Assembly: GCA_034766995.1 (NCBI GenBank)
Contig: CM068318.1
Location: forward strand, 8,151,487-8,215,486
Length of the DNA stretch: 64,000 nucleotides
DNA from: Acanthacorydalis orientalis
Taxonomy: Eukaryota; Arthropoda; Insecta; Megaloptera; Corydalidae
Reading direction: 5' to 3'
Positions 51,901 to 64,000 of the stretch are shown here, one piece after another. The notes beneath the pieces are model-generated. The model worked only from the letters and a program-made list of their open reading frames with translations. It had not been told where the DNA came from and made no database searches. A program made the translations under genes and the position numbers. Numbering within the stretch: the first letter of the stretch is position 1; each line of letters starts with the position of its first letter.

Positions 51901-53036
51901 ATAAGATTTATATTGTTAAAAGACTACATTCAATGAAATATATTATTAATGTGTGTACGACTTGTATGTACACGGTTATAAATATTATACTTGAACACAT
52001 ATAGAGAAAAGCAGCTACTGGACTCGTTATTGTTACTAGCCAAAACTAGATTTTTTTTCTGTACTGTTAAAAGAAACCTAAACTTCATGCTGCTCACTAA
52101 ATAACTTCTACATTTCATTTTTTGCATTGAGACATTTTTTTCAATCTAGTTCTGTTTTCCTTTGATCTGAAACATTTTTTTATATTGAAACTAGAAATTG
52201 CGACCATGGAGACATCTTCAGACATGTGATTTTTTTAAAATTTGATTCAACTAATATGTTGTTTCTATTGATTGTCAATCTATTCAATTGTTCATAAGAG
52301 TGTCTTATTTACTGCGATAATTATCATATTTAATTTATAAAACATTGAATTATAAAGGTTATATGTTTACAGTTTTTTTTTTAAAAAAAAAAACAATATT
52401 AATATATAAAAAAAAATTTCCAAATTACTACTAAAAGATAACTTTTAGAATAAAGAAAATAAATTGACAAGATAATTTTCATTCTATCCCCCCGTCATCA
52501 AATCTCATCTTCAATATAGTGAGAAGCGTGTCTTTATCAGCCTAACTCTAATTCCATTATTTACGAGACAGCTTCTTTCATCTTAAGTAGGTCGACCGTT
52601 GTATACTTCAACATTTCTAAGGTAACAACAACGTGTATGTATAATAAGGGATGTATGTTTTTAGACACTTTATATCTTTTCAACGCATGTAACACGATGA
52701 ATTAGTGAATTAAATCAAGCGAGAATAATAATTCAATCTCGACCTTTCAATAGAACTGAAATATTGTTCTGTTCATTTACTGAAAAATAGTATTAAGGCG
52801 TACTTTTGATTTTCAAATTTATTGTTTGCTTTTATAAAATTGAATGTTTATAAATATTCAATCATTTTTTTAAATTTAATATTTGCTTTATCAAAACGCT
52901 TCAGTTTGTCATAAATAAATATTACTATTTGATTCAGTCTTCAGCATTTTTAATTTCAGTACTTAATTATTCAAGAAAAAACAGCGCTTCATAAAACAAT
53001 CATGTATATCAGGTGGTGATAAAACTTTTATTACTG
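51900..53036. other. AT-rich DNA, nothing recognised
   Basis: A run of T then A (52373-52394) is the only simple repeat. A weakly GC-richer unique patch lies at 52485-52700. Confidence 0.4.
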
Positions 53037-53313
53037 TAGCTTGCACAAAAGATTTTTCTCTCTCCATTAAACTACAAAAAATATTTGTGATTAAAAACGG
53101 TTCACCATTGATTATTATATATATTGTTACTTAAGCACATTTCACTGAAGCTGCTATTATCTTCAAAATGTTAGAGGTACAGATAATTTAGAGCTGTGAG
53201 GATGACAATATAGACAAGGAAATGCGTACAAGCAATAATTAATTATTGATCATTTTTAATCAGAAAATGATTCTATAGTTTAGAAGAGAGTGACAAATCC
53301 ATTTGTGAAACTC
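53037..53313. mobile_element. Palindromic MITE copy
   Basis: CACCATTGATTATT, ATTGTTACTTAAGCACATTT, TATCTTCAAAATGTTAGAGG, GAGCTGTGAGGATGACAAT, AATTATTGATCATTTTTAAT and AATCCATTTGTGAAA. Confidence 0.75.
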
Positions 53314-53647
53314 ATATTCTATTCTATTAATAAATTTTCAATCAAAAACGTTGTACAGGTTTTATTTTTATTCGCTATTTATTTTATTTTTCTTTATTCT
53401 TTAATGAAAAACTTTTTGTTCACAGCATAAATAATTTTATAGCATATATCATTTATAAACAAACATACTTGAATGACTTGATGCTAGAAAATATACAAAT
53501 AAATAAAAATCTCGTATTATATTTCTGTGTAAGATGAAATTTCACTTCATAGCTAAAACAACTTAAACATTGAATTCTGTATACCCAACATCAGAATCAA
53601 TTCTTCCACTATTTAGCAATACATAGAATTTTTATTCTCTCTCTCTT

Positions 53648-53648
<1 letters not shown>

Positions 53649-53724
<76 letters not shown>
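53649..53724. repeat. AT array with one AAAT break
   Basis: Two AT blocks, preceded by CTCTCTCTCT. Confidence 0.95.
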
Positions 53725-53726
<2 letters not shown>

Positions 53727-54049
53727 GCAATTTATCATTGTATACATTTCAATTAATTTAATCTGATATGCTTCTAATTCGATTAGCTTCAAAGTAAAAA
53801 ATATTTTAAAATAAAAATGAAGTATTTCAAGGTTTACCGCTAAATTTCTTCGAAATATGTTTTGAAAAAGGGTAATTCCATACTGACTTTTTTGTACCAT
53901 TTTATTAATCATGATAAATCGTTAATTGATATAATTTTTTTTAGAATATTAATTAAAATTTATATGCGAATAAATACTAAAAGAATGTACATCTGTAATG
54001 GATAACACGATATGTTGATAATATGGATATGTAAAAAGAATTGAAAATG

Positions 54050-54600
54050 AAATGCTGTCAAAGGAATCAATCAAGACGTCATCGAGGAAAGAACGTGAAA
54101 TGAAAGTATCAGAAAATGATTGCGGAAAAGAGGTCGCCCGCTCATAACAGAAAGACAACTTTCATCGAGCGATTTCGCATAAAGAACATTATGAAAATTA
54201 AGGATTACAACGTAGTGGAAACGCCGGAAACCTACAAAAAAATACAATCAATCATTCAAATGAGTACAAGAAGAGAAATATATTTTATATATAATTTTTT
54301 TTCTCAAAATCGTTGAAAACGCTCTTCAAATTGAAACCTTTAATAAAGAAACCGCGAACGAGCAGATCTCACGCTCTCGGGCGCCCTTACGTACAACGCC
54401 ACCATCATAGAGAGTGACTTGCAGATTTGTAATGTGCTTATTTATCTGCGGTGTGGGCGAGAAAGGCGTATCTTGCCGGTTCAGCATGATTGATTTGTCG
54501 ATAAGACGCCACTCCGCATGCACACACACACACACTACACTTTGTGTCGGGTGAATAAAATGCGTGCCAGTTTTTTTTTCTCTCGCGCTTTTGATAATCC
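54050..54600. other. GC-richer island
   Basis: Unique sequence with AAGACGTCATCGAGG, AGAGGTCGCCCGCTC, CTCTCGGGCGCCCTTACG and a short CACACACACA run at 54522. No coding sign. Confidence 0.35.
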
Positions 54601-55004
54601 AGAGGGATGACTAGTGTATTTATGTTGTTGCGTATGCTTGTTTATTTTTTACCATTAAATATTTCAAGTTTTTTCCGCAGAAAATAAAAACGAGAAACGA
54701 AGCAAGTGGTACTATCTGAAAGAAAACATGAATCTATTTATAAGATATCTACTTCGACGATTAAAAATCTTTTTTCTCGCCATCTACTCTTTAAATTTTA
54801 TTTCATATATAAATTCGCATTGTCATTAGTAATTTTATTTTTCTTTATGAAATTCAACTAAGATAATCTAAAAACATATAACGTTTTCAATCGCAAATAG
54901 CTAAACATAGTTAAATAATGAATTTAAAATATAAAAGAACTAAATTTCATTAATAAACACTGATAAAATTTTCATCAAATATTAAGAAAACATATAAGTT
55001 TTGC

Positions 55005-55320
55005 ACTGTGGATAAATCAACTTCCACATATTAACTTTTTACACATTCAACAAATCATAAGAAAATGTTCTGATCATAAATTCTCAATAAGTGATTACTG
55101 ATCAATTTCGATTGTTACTTATAGGCATTTATTTGTACATCCTGGCATCTTCATAGCGATAGTGTAAAGAAAAAAGATTTTATTTTATATCTTAGTGATT
55201 TAAGGATAATAGAATTGCTATAAAAATACTCATCACCAATCAAAAAATTAATAATCAATCATTGAACACTTTTTCTTATTTTTTTTCAAACTGTGTAGTA
55301 AGCAAAAAATTTTTTGAAAT
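55005..55320. mobile_element. Palindromic MITE copy, near full length
   Basis: TTTTGCACTGTGGATAAAT, ATGTTCTGATCATAAATTC, GATTACTGATCAATTTCGAT, TGTTACTTATAGGCATTT, then TTAAGGATAATAGAATTGC and AATCAATCATTGAACAC. Confidence 0.8.
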
Positions 55321-55811
55321 GAAATCATATCTAATTGTAAGCATTTTTTTATTTATTTAATTAAAATTAATAAATATATAAAATTTAAGTTATCTATATC
55401 TCGTTTACTTTTTTTAACTGCTTTATTTAACTCCAAATTAAACGCCATTTTACTTTTCGAGCAATAAAAGTGTTATGTGCATTTCCATTTTCCACTTACA
55501 GATAATAAAAATTCATCTACGTTCCTGACTGAATTTGTAATTAGTCACAGATTCAAAAAATGAATTAGAACTGAACAAAAAAAAAACTCCCTTTATTAGT
55601 TTATTAGCTTTCTGTACAGTTAAATTTATAAATGTTTTAAGAATTTATAAATCAAACTAAAACTGTTTGTAAATAAAATATTTAATAGTAGGTTACACTA
55701 GAAATAAAAGTCGTATTTACTCCATTGCTACAACAATTATACTTTATCATAAAAAATGCCAACTGAATTTTTAATTGGTCTTCATTACAACAAATTAATT
55801 TAAGCAGTAAC

Positions 55812-55816
<5 letters not shown>

Positions 55817-55847
<31 letters not shown>

Positions 55848-55996
55848 CACATACAAAAAAGTTTTTAACAACCTGAGCATACCTTTTCCACAATAACAGA
55901 TAATTAAAATTTATAAAATTTACACAAAAGTCAACAAATATAATAGAAATATTGTGATTTTACTCATCGACCTACGTGTACACACAGAAACGTACA

Positions 55997-56070
<74 letters not shown>
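55817..56070. repeat. AT array and compound (CA)n(TA)n array
   Basis: (AT)n at 55817-55845, then (CA)n followed by (TA)n at 55998-56070. AT-rich DNA between. Confidence 0.9.
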
Positions 56071-56074
<4 letters not shown>

Positions 56075-56401
56075 TATTTTGTTGAAATATTTTCTCTGTT
56101 ATATATTACCTCGTGTAAGTAAACTTATCTGTGTGACTTTCATTGTTTATTTCTCATGTTATTACAAAATCCTTGTTAACTTTGCTTTTGTGTAACTTAA
56201 TCATCTAATTATTAATATTCACTTGCAGGATGTTTGTATCAAGTAAACAGTTATTTTGATTCTTTTAAAAAAATCAACATGTAATTCAAATATTGAATGA
56301 GTATCTTAAAAATCATTATTTTTATCATTTCAATTATTATACATTTTATTTACTTCGTAGAGTATAAAAAATAACTAAAAAATTAAAATATAATTCTGGA
56401 A

Positions 56402-56714
56402 CTGTCGCTTAATTCACTTTTACAAATAAATTTTTCACCATCCATAAATCATAAAAAAGGTTTATAATCAAAAATGTTCAGTAATTGATTATTGATCATT
56501 TTTGATAGTTTTTGCTAATAAAGAAAAGCTCTAAAATAAAAGATTTTTCTGTACGTTAGCGCTCTGAAAAAATGATAATGATGTAGCCATTAACTATCCA
56601 TAAAACTAAAATCAAATAGAATCTATAATAAATTACTGAACATTTTCAATCAGAACAATTTTGTGGTTTCTGAAATGAATGAAAAAAATCATTTATAAAT
56701 GTGAAATTGCCCAT
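56402..56714. mobile_element. Palindromic MITE copy, near full length (best arm comparison)
   Basis: The left arm CGCTTAATTCACTTTTACAA through GTTCAGTAATTGATTATTGA aligns with the reverse complement of the right arm (56600-56714) through the same blocks, including an exact AAAATGTTCAGTAATT core on each side. The two halves are inverted copies around a centre near 56545. Confidence 0.85.
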
Positions 56715-57225
56715 AATTTCATAACTATATTTTAATAAAAAATGAACTCATAATTCGTTTATTTATAGTTATTTTTATAATATTATTAAACTAAAGATTA
56801 CAAAAATATAATAAAATTCTAATGAATACTATTCCTTTCTCTATGATTAAAAAATCTAATAACCAACTACGAGCAAGCAAGCAAACAGTTTCTTTAACTT
56901 TTTGATAAAAATGGATAAATTTAGATTATTTTTGTTATAATTTTCAGTAGTTTTTTTTTGTAAAATAATGCACATTTCACTTAAATTTAATGTAAAGTCT
57001 TAAATTTTCAAGTACTTTGTTTATAAACGTTGTTCTTGTAATTTAACGTAATCAGTAATAAATTCTCGTTTCTTTATTCATTATTCAAGCACATACGAAA
57101 GAGTCAAAGTATCTTCTGAAAAAGCACAGATAAATACATAAATATTTAGTACGTAGACCCGTTTGAATCTTATATGTACAAACGCAACCGGGTACAAAAT
57201 CGTGTACGTACGGATACATACATAT

Positions 57226-57230
<5 letters not shown>

Positions 57231-57279
<49 letters not shown>

Positions 57280-57291
57280 CATACATGTATG

Positions 57292-57322
<31 letters not shown>
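57231..57322. repeat. AT array with ACATACATAC break
   Basis: Two AT blocks separated by an ACATACATACATGTATG palindrome-like stretch. Confidence 0.95.
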
Positions 57323-57323
<1 letters not shown>

Positions 57324-57674
57324 AAGTGGAATAGGTACAATCCAGTAGATATCTCACTCTGTCCACAGTGGTATCATACTAGACAAAATCATGTTTGTTT
57401 TCTTATTGGATTTTATTCATATTCTTGGAATTGGAAATCGTAGTCGTGGATGTCTCTTTGATGCCACGACCTGCCAGTAATACGCACATATTGAACACTG
57501 AATAATATTTACTTTCAAATATTATCAAGAGATCAGGAAAACTGACATAGTTATATTTGAAGCAGTGGCGTACTAGACAACTCCTCTCAATTATTAAGTT
57601 ACAATGTGCGTTTCGGAAATCAACGCTTCGGGAATATTATTTCGAGGAATTTATTACCATATTCAACACATACA

Positions 57675-57676
<2 letters not shown>

Positions 57677-57716
<40 letters not shown>
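57677..57716. repeat. (TA)n array
   Basis: Pure alternating TA. From 57720 to 59980 the DNA is AT-rich, with one more array at 59282-59322 and no gene. Confidence 0.95.
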
Positions 57717-57719
<3 letters not shown>

Positions 57720-58530
57720 ATCAGTTTGTATTCAGTTTTAAGTATATTTCTTGTATCTTTGTATTAAATAATTCTGTATTAATAACTATCAGTATTAACT
57801 TCAACAGAAATAAATCGTTTTTATACAAACATTTAAAAAAATGTTACTGAATAAATAATGCAATGACTTGTTTAATTTTTAAATTTATATTTTTATCGCA
57901 AATGGTTGAAATTTCTCTTTTATAATAAAAATTGTTTATAAAATATTGTACACTTAAATATAATAATATCAATGTTCAATATACGGAATGTTTAAAGTGT
58001 TTAAAATGATATTATTTACATTTAAACTATTCTTAAAAATATCTAGACATAATTATTATTTTTCGTAAAAATCTATTTTCTCAATTTATGTCTATTTCTA
58101 TTAATACCATAAGAAATTCTTTTTAAAATTAAGAATCTGTTCGTATGTTAATATCATTTAAATTTCATCGGAATGTATTAAACTCCTGCAAATCTTGCTA
58201 ATTTACTAATTAATTTTGTATGTAGATAAAATTGATGATGACTGAGATAACATTTCTTTATATATCAACACTTGTTTTATGGAATTTTTATACTAAAATA
58301 TAGCTTCAGATCCGAAATTAATGTTTGAAGAATGAATCGTTTTAATTCTACTTAACAACAATATCCACGGATATATTCAGCTGATTAAGTGCTTAGGCTC
58401 ATTTTAGGTGTTTTAATTTTGGGTGTGTTATATAATCAGAAAATGATACAACACAGCAAGGCTAAACAATTGAAATAAAACCTGATGCGCACAACGCACC
58501 CCTAGAAGAACAATGACGTAAGATCAATTG

Positions 58531-58600
58531 TAGAAAATCGTTTAACCGTTTAAAATTAAACGTTTAATCGTTTAACCGTTTAGAAAATCGTTTAATCATA
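58531..58600. repeat. Direct and inverted copies of a CGTTTAA unit
   Basis: TAGAAAATCGTTTAACCGTTTA at 58531-58552 is partly repeated at 58581-58597, with further CGTTTAA units between and one inverted TTAAACG at 58556-58562. Confidence 0.8.
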
Positions 58601-59278
58601 CATTTTTCTTCTAGTTGAAGGAAAACAAAAACTTCATTAGCAAAATATAACGGATTATTTAAATAATTAAAAATCATACTATTTCTAAAAATAATAATTT
58701 TCTATTATTGTCATTCAAATAGATCCACGAAAATACTGAACATACAAAATTCGCTTCTTTGACTTTAAATCTATCTTTAAACAATTTAATAAACTAAACC
58801 AAATCATAGATCCGTATACTAAAAGAATTAGAAGTTAAAACTAGAATCCTTGCTTCTGTGTACATTGTACAATAGAGTTTTATGGTTTTATTTTATGAGT
58901 TTTATTTCATTATCTCTTTGTTTCGTTTATTACTGTACTTAATTTGTATTATCTGGATCACCGGATGTCGTAATTAATTAATGATGACTTAAATTTTTGT
59001 ATTTGATTTGTGATTTAAAACCAATCTCTTAAATCACTTTTTATGTCATCTTGAATTGATCATCTCAATCCATGTACACTGATTCGATGTGATGTTTTTC
59101 GTAAATAAACTATTTTTTTTAATTTGATTTATAAATATAATCGGTCACATATCAAATAGCATACTTTCCGATGAACAATATTTTCAGTGTTTTGTGCAAA
59201 ATACATAAATAAATTAGTTGAAAAAATACTTGGTTGTTAGTTATTTTCATTTATAATATTTGTTTTAATCTGTATCTT

Positions 59279-59325
<47 letters not shown>

Positions 59326-59999
59326 TTTCATAATAAATGCATGTTTAATTATTGATTAAATATGTAAATTATAATTAATTAAAAATTAAACACTCTCATC
59401 TGAAATTCAAATTTAAAATTTCCTATAAAATAAAATAAAGAAAAACTCAAAAAAAAAATTTCCCGCATTGTTACAATATCTGTAGTATTTATTACGAATT
59501 TAACTTTTGATAATCAATGAAATATGTAATAACTTAATCAGTGAAACAGTAATATAGTAATATATTAATAATATCTAATATATAATTAATCTCCTATAAA
59601 AATAAAATATAATATATAATAATATAATTATACAAAATATATATTTAAGCTCTTATAAAAATAAAACATAAAAGTAATTAGAATAAAAAAACACAGAATA
59701 GTCTGTATAGTTTTCATAACTAGCAACCAAGCTGTGCAATATTTAAATCGTTTTAATTAGCTTAATAGAGTGTTGATTTTTCTTTATTTTGACTCGATGA
59801 AATAATATACAAATAAAAAAAAATCAGTTTAATTATAAAAATGATATTGGACGTTGTGTTTTGAATCATTGTAAGATTTGATAATTATCCAGCGTTATTC
59901 GTATCCTTATATTCGAAATTCAATTCGTGCTAAATAGATAACCGGACTGGAATCCAATCCCTAATCTCATCGATCATCAATTGTATATGTTAATAACCG

Positions 60000-60520
60000 G
60001 ATTACCGATATCTTATAATTTTGATAAATACATTTATGTGTCCCCCGAGAGTTTTGAAACCGTGTAAACACCATAGAACCTTTGACCTTATACGCTCGAC
60101 CACGTTCCGAGTGAAACATATTTATGAATCGGTAATAATTTATAGCAACAACGTAAAAGATTAATTCTCCGTTGTTGTTCGCGCACATACCCAATACGCT
60201 TTCGACTTGATACATTTGCCGAACAGACAAAGAAGAAAACGATCGCGACGAAGAAGAGTGGAAACTGGCGGATAGTGAACGAGTGCGAGTGCCACACACC
60301 TCTCCGACGCTCCTACGCTGAACATACGTCGCGATATTCGCCCCAGAGCTTCCGCTAGAGTCTCATAATGTGATTTCGGTTTCAATTTAATGCAGTAGGC
60401 GACGCGTTTCTCGGCGACTGGTCTTCAAAGTGAAAGCTAATTTACCAACATGGAAATGCAATCTGCGAGCGAAGAACGCTTTGTGACGAGCGCTAGCTAA
60501 TTTTCCTAAGTTCGTCGTAT
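60000..60520. other. GC-richer island, strong regulatory candidate
   Basis: Unique sequence with CCACGTTCCGAGTG, ACGATCGCGACGAAGAAG, TCGCGATATTCGCCCCAG and GTGACGAGCGCTAGC. Overlapping minus-strand open frames (110, 74 and 69 codons) show no known family. Confidence 0.4.
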
Positions 60521-60562
60521 ATAATTATAATAATGTCATCACCGTACCAACGGGTACATACA

Positions 60563-60789
<227 letters not shown>

Positions 60790-60899
60790 AGAATTTAATA
60801 TCATCTCAAAAACTTTTCATAGCAGGCTGATACATTTAATTTTCTTTAAATATTTTTTTTATAAAAACTCTTCCTACACAAAAAGAATTAAATGCATTT

Positions 60900-60908
<9 letters not shown>

Positions 60909-60954
<46 letters not shown>
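60909..60954. repeat. (AT)n array
   Basis: Pure alternating AT after a CATACATACAT start. Confidence 0.95.
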
Positions 60955-60956
<2 letters not shown>

Positions 60957-61284
60957 ACCTGATTTGTATTCAATTTTTAATTTAGTTATGTACAAAGACG
61001 ATTCAAACCGTCTGAATGCGAACTCATTAATAAGTACAAACATGTCTAAACTTCCAACGAAATCTAATCTAAACCCTCTTCATTCTCCTATCTGTTGAAA
61101 TCAACCTAAATGCCAAACAATATTGGCTATATTATTGTTATTACATTTTGAGAAGGTGTCATTTCATGTATTTATAATAGAATCCATGCTGTAATTTATA
61201 ATAGAATTCGAGTTTAATTAAAAATGTTTAGCTTGAGAGAGGGTACATAGGTAGAGTAAATCATTCAATGGAGAGTGAAAATGA

Positions 61285-61692
61285 GTAAAGTATGAACCGT
61301 ATACAGAAACACTTAAAATTTATATCATTTCAGACGACACGATCAAATTTGTCGACATTATTAGAGAAAATATTCATATAAAAATATGTAAATTTTTAAA
61401 GAAAACTCAAGTAAATGTACAGAGTCTAAAAGATAGTATACACAATATACAAAAATTCAAAGGAATGAGCACAAGATTGATACTACGAAATGTTAGTAGA
61501 CACAAAAAATCATTCACGGAACCGAAGACACTTAGCGGTTATTACAATTTTTTTTAGAGACAAGAACATAATAGACTTTTACAATTGAATACATTATTTT
61601 ACTCTAGTGTCAAAATAAGAAAATATAGAATGATAGTAGACAAAAGTACGACCTTCAAAGAAAACAAGAAATTGTTTTTTGATAAAGATTAA
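61285..61692 (+). pseudogene. Unidentified decayed coding tract, one in-frame stop
   Basis: One plus-strand frame stays open from 61285 to the TAA at 61690, broken only by a TAG at 61555. That is 90 codons, then 44 more. Stops in this base composition are normally expected every 15-20 codons, so this is coding-like. The predicted peptide is charged and mixed (many Lys, Ile, Asp, Thr), not low-complexity, and lacks an ATG near its start. I do not recognise the family. It could be an old transposon, an endogenous viral fragment or a dead host gene. A further coding-like stretch follows at about 62045-62190. Confidence 0.4.
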
Positions 61693-62044
61693 TGAAATAT
61701 TTTTGCCGAATGAAATTTTTTTAATTATTTTCTTTATCTTCAACATAGAACTAAAAAAAAAATACTAGATAGAGTATTATTCAAATCTTGTACCTTAAAA
61801 ATTATTGCTTAAAAATAATTTCTTCTATTGCTATAAATACCAATTATTAACTATTTTTATTCAGTAAAACTGTATTTATGAGTACACATTACGACCCCAT
61901 TCAATCAGATATAAATAAGATAACATTTTCAAAACTTGTGATATTTTCCTAGACAGCAAAGTCAAGATTATGACATATGACAGTACTACACGTTGTTAGA
62001 TAAAACACGTTACAGTCTAGTTTTGAAAGGGAGCTAATCCCCAG

Positions 62045-62190
62045 GAACGACAGAACACCCACAAGTTTACAGAGACTCCAGACACTGTCAGCTAAACCTA
62101 GAACTGCTTAAAAAAAACTGCAAAACTTGTGGGGTACACATCTCGAGTTTACTGGAGATGATAGAAGTTCCGCAAAAAAAAATATATACT
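62045..62190 (+). pseudogene. Short coding-like stretch with a CxxC pair, unidentified
   Basis: An open run of about 50 codons includes the motif NCKTCGVHI, a CxxC pair of the kind seen in metal-binding folds. Its frame differs from the tract at 61285, and stops lie on both sides. It may be the continuation of that decayed gene after frameshifts, or chance. Confidence 0.25.
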
Positions 62191-62439
62191 TAAGGGCTCC
62201 ATTAGTTGACAAAGCTTGAAAAAAAACAATAATGATATTATCAAAACCATGTATGGTAGAATATATAATCAATCGAAATATCTCTTGAAAAATAGAACCG
62301 AAAAAGTTTCAAAACACTTTCAGAAATGCATTCCAATTGAAAAAAGCCCTTTGAAAAAAGTTATTGTAGTGTTATTGAAAAATCTCTATTAGTAATACAT
62401 AAAATGATCTAGGTAAATTCTAGTTTATATCGCCTGTAA

Positions 62440-62440
<1 letters not shown>

Positions 62441-62505
<65 letters not shown>
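62441..62505. repeat. (AT)n array
   Basis: Pure AT immediately before the pogo-like end. Confidence 0.95.
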
Positions 62506-62509
<4 letters not shown>

Positions 62510-62560
62510 AAACTCAATTATAACGAGCACAGATATAACGAGTTCACAGTTGTAGTGTGT
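62506..62560 (+). mobile_element. pogo/Tigger-like terminus remnant
   Basis: AGTCAAACTCAATTATAACG, then AGCACAGATATAACGAG, resembles the CAGTCAAACCTC...ATAACGA ends of pogo/Tigger-type elements. It directly follows a long (AT)n array. No opposite end was found in the next kilobase. Confidence 0.4.
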
Positions 62561-63531
62561 AAACGTTCACGAAGATTGTAACTGATGCATATTTCCATAC
62601 AAATATTCAGTTTCATAACTAATACGATCCTAGGATATATCCAGCAATTATGATTTTCTCTCCAAGTCTAACTGAGAAGTAACTCTATTTTTTAAAACAA
62701 ATAGAAGATACTGTCCTGATTATTCCAAACTACAATTCTGTATTATTTTAATTAAAATTTTATGAATTAAAGACTACAGTATGTGTGTCTGTTGCAAACT
62801 GATAAATATATTTAAATTTCTGTAGACATTCATGAATATTTTATTTAAATTTTACATTTGTGTATTTATTATTTAATACATATTTTCCTTTCTAATATAG
62901 TTTATGATCATATTATTGCGAAGGAATATAATAACTAGGTATAAGTTATCTATCACTGATATAATTGAAGAAATAAGACTACAGAGGAAATGTCACAAAC
63001 CTGATACATTGTGTCCATCTATTGTATAAATCTTAAAATACAGGATATTATCCATTACTGACTATGTCAAAACATCTTTACTTCCGCATTGATGTAAATG
63101 TTTTTATATAACCTAAACAACTCTCTTTGTGTATATATGTATATATATATATATATATATATAATATACTTTATCAAATTTACAGAATTATTTCAAAAAT
63201 TATATACAAATGTATTGTTAAAGAAAATATATTTTGATTAAATGCACCATAAGAATTGTACATTTTTGATATTTTTCAAAACAATATTTTTAACTTTAAA
63301 GAAATGTATAAAATAGCTTCAATAGTATCGAAACAAATATAATTTATTATTATTCTGCATTCAGAATAAAAGCATAATGACAAAAACAATTACAACAAAT
63401 TATTTTCTTAAAGAATCAAAAACATTTTGTACACATGATAGTAATAGTTAATATACTCTATTATTAGCTTATAATATTTGTTGTTTGTTTTTAATGCTAC
63501 ATTTGATTTTTGTTTTAATATATATATATAT

Positions 63532-63575
<44 letters not shown>

Positions 63576-63876
63576 TCATATATGTATGTAAACAAACAAA
63601 TATGCTTTTCAATTTAAAACAACTACTGATTAAAAATACATATTTAATATAGGTTATAATTATACAATTTTAGAGTAATGAAATAGTTCAGTTGTTATAC
63701 ACTGTTGGAAAATAACCCTGTTTGTACCTTTACTATACTCGATTATCAATTTGAACAAACAGTACTTTACTATATGAACTGCGATAAAAATAAAAAAAAA
63801 ATAATGATGAAACGTTGACAAAAATAATCAACCACGCGTTAAAACATCACAAAATTGTAAATCAAACACAAAAAGC

Positions 63877-63923
<47 letters not shown>

Positions 63924-63983
63924 CAAATTCAATTGAATACAAAGAAAATAAATAATTTTTAAATTAATTCTAAAAATGCATAC
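62561..63983. other. AT-rich DNA, no gene seen
   Basis: Arrays at about 63131-63163, 63520-63590 (with CACACACACA) and 63877-63918. Otherwise plain AT-rich sequence up to the donor at the window edge. Confidence 0.5.
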
Positions 63984-64000
63984 CTCTCGGACGAACGCCG
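63984..64000 (-). CDS. Possible 3' end of an upstream exon, cut by the window edge
   Basis: The last 17 bases are GC-rich, unlike the AT-rich DNA next to them. On the minus strand they end in GAGAG followed by GTATGCA, an acceptable donor. If the final two exon bases (AG) are joined to the first base (G) of the exon at 11378-11426, the split codon is AGG and the frame stays open through both pieces. That would make 11427-63983 a single intron. The evidence is one donor-like site plus phase compatibility, which one in three random pairs would show. The rest of the exon lies outside the window. Confidence 0.3.

Overview
This 64 kb window looks like non-coding nuclear DNA from an insect or close arthropod relative. 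It is very AT-rich, contains several dozen (AT)n/(TA)n arrays, and carries many decayed DNA transposons: mauritiana-type and Hsmar1/cecropia-type mariners, Tc1/mariner elements of the DUF4817/DDE type, hAT, and pogo-like and piggyBac-like ends. It also holds a 5S rRNA-derived SINE with an insect-like 5S sequence. No prokaryotic gene organisation, rRNA operon or tRNA gene was seen. Most open frames are (AT)n artefacts reading Ile-Tyr repeats. The order within arthropods cannot be fixed from the sequence alone.

Ordinary protein-coding content is almost nil. The best host-gene evidence is on the minus strand. A 49-nt exon candidate (11378-11426) has a textbook acceptor and donor, and a partial exon at the right edge (63984-64000) is followed by a donor. 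The two are compatible in phase. If both belong to one gene, most of the window is a single intron of about 52.6 kb, and the sequence continues into the next intron at the left end. A second coding-like trace is an unidentified, decayed plus-strand tract at 61285-62200.

Layout. 1-11 kb: AT-rich DNA, two related Tc1/mariner relics (7304-8167 and 9231-10105) and a tiny TTAA-flanked MITE (8278-8371). 11-27 kb: the exon candidate, AT arrays, several copies of a palindromic repeat, and GC-richer islands. 27-30 kb: a very long AT/heptamer array with the 5S-SINE, a CRE-containing island and an Hsmar1-like mariner. 31-43 kb: a cluster of palindromic repeats, hAT ends, and a three-level nest (palindromic MITE, then hAT, then mariner) at 41856-42840. 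45-50 kb: a mauritiana-type mariner and a second Hsmar1-like mariner that itself holds a tRNA-like insert. 50-64 kb: more palindromic repeats, long AT arrays, the decayed coding tract and a pogo-like end.

The most interesting item is a dispersed repeat of about 310-340 bp whose two halves are imperfect inverted copies of each other. At least sixteen full or partial copies were found by eye. It behaves like a palindromic (fold-back) MITE and I cannot assign it to a known family. Between the repeats lie about twenty islands of 200-900 bp with higher GC, many CpGs and no repeats. They do not look like exons. Conserved cis-regulatory DNA in a large intron is the natural hypothesis.
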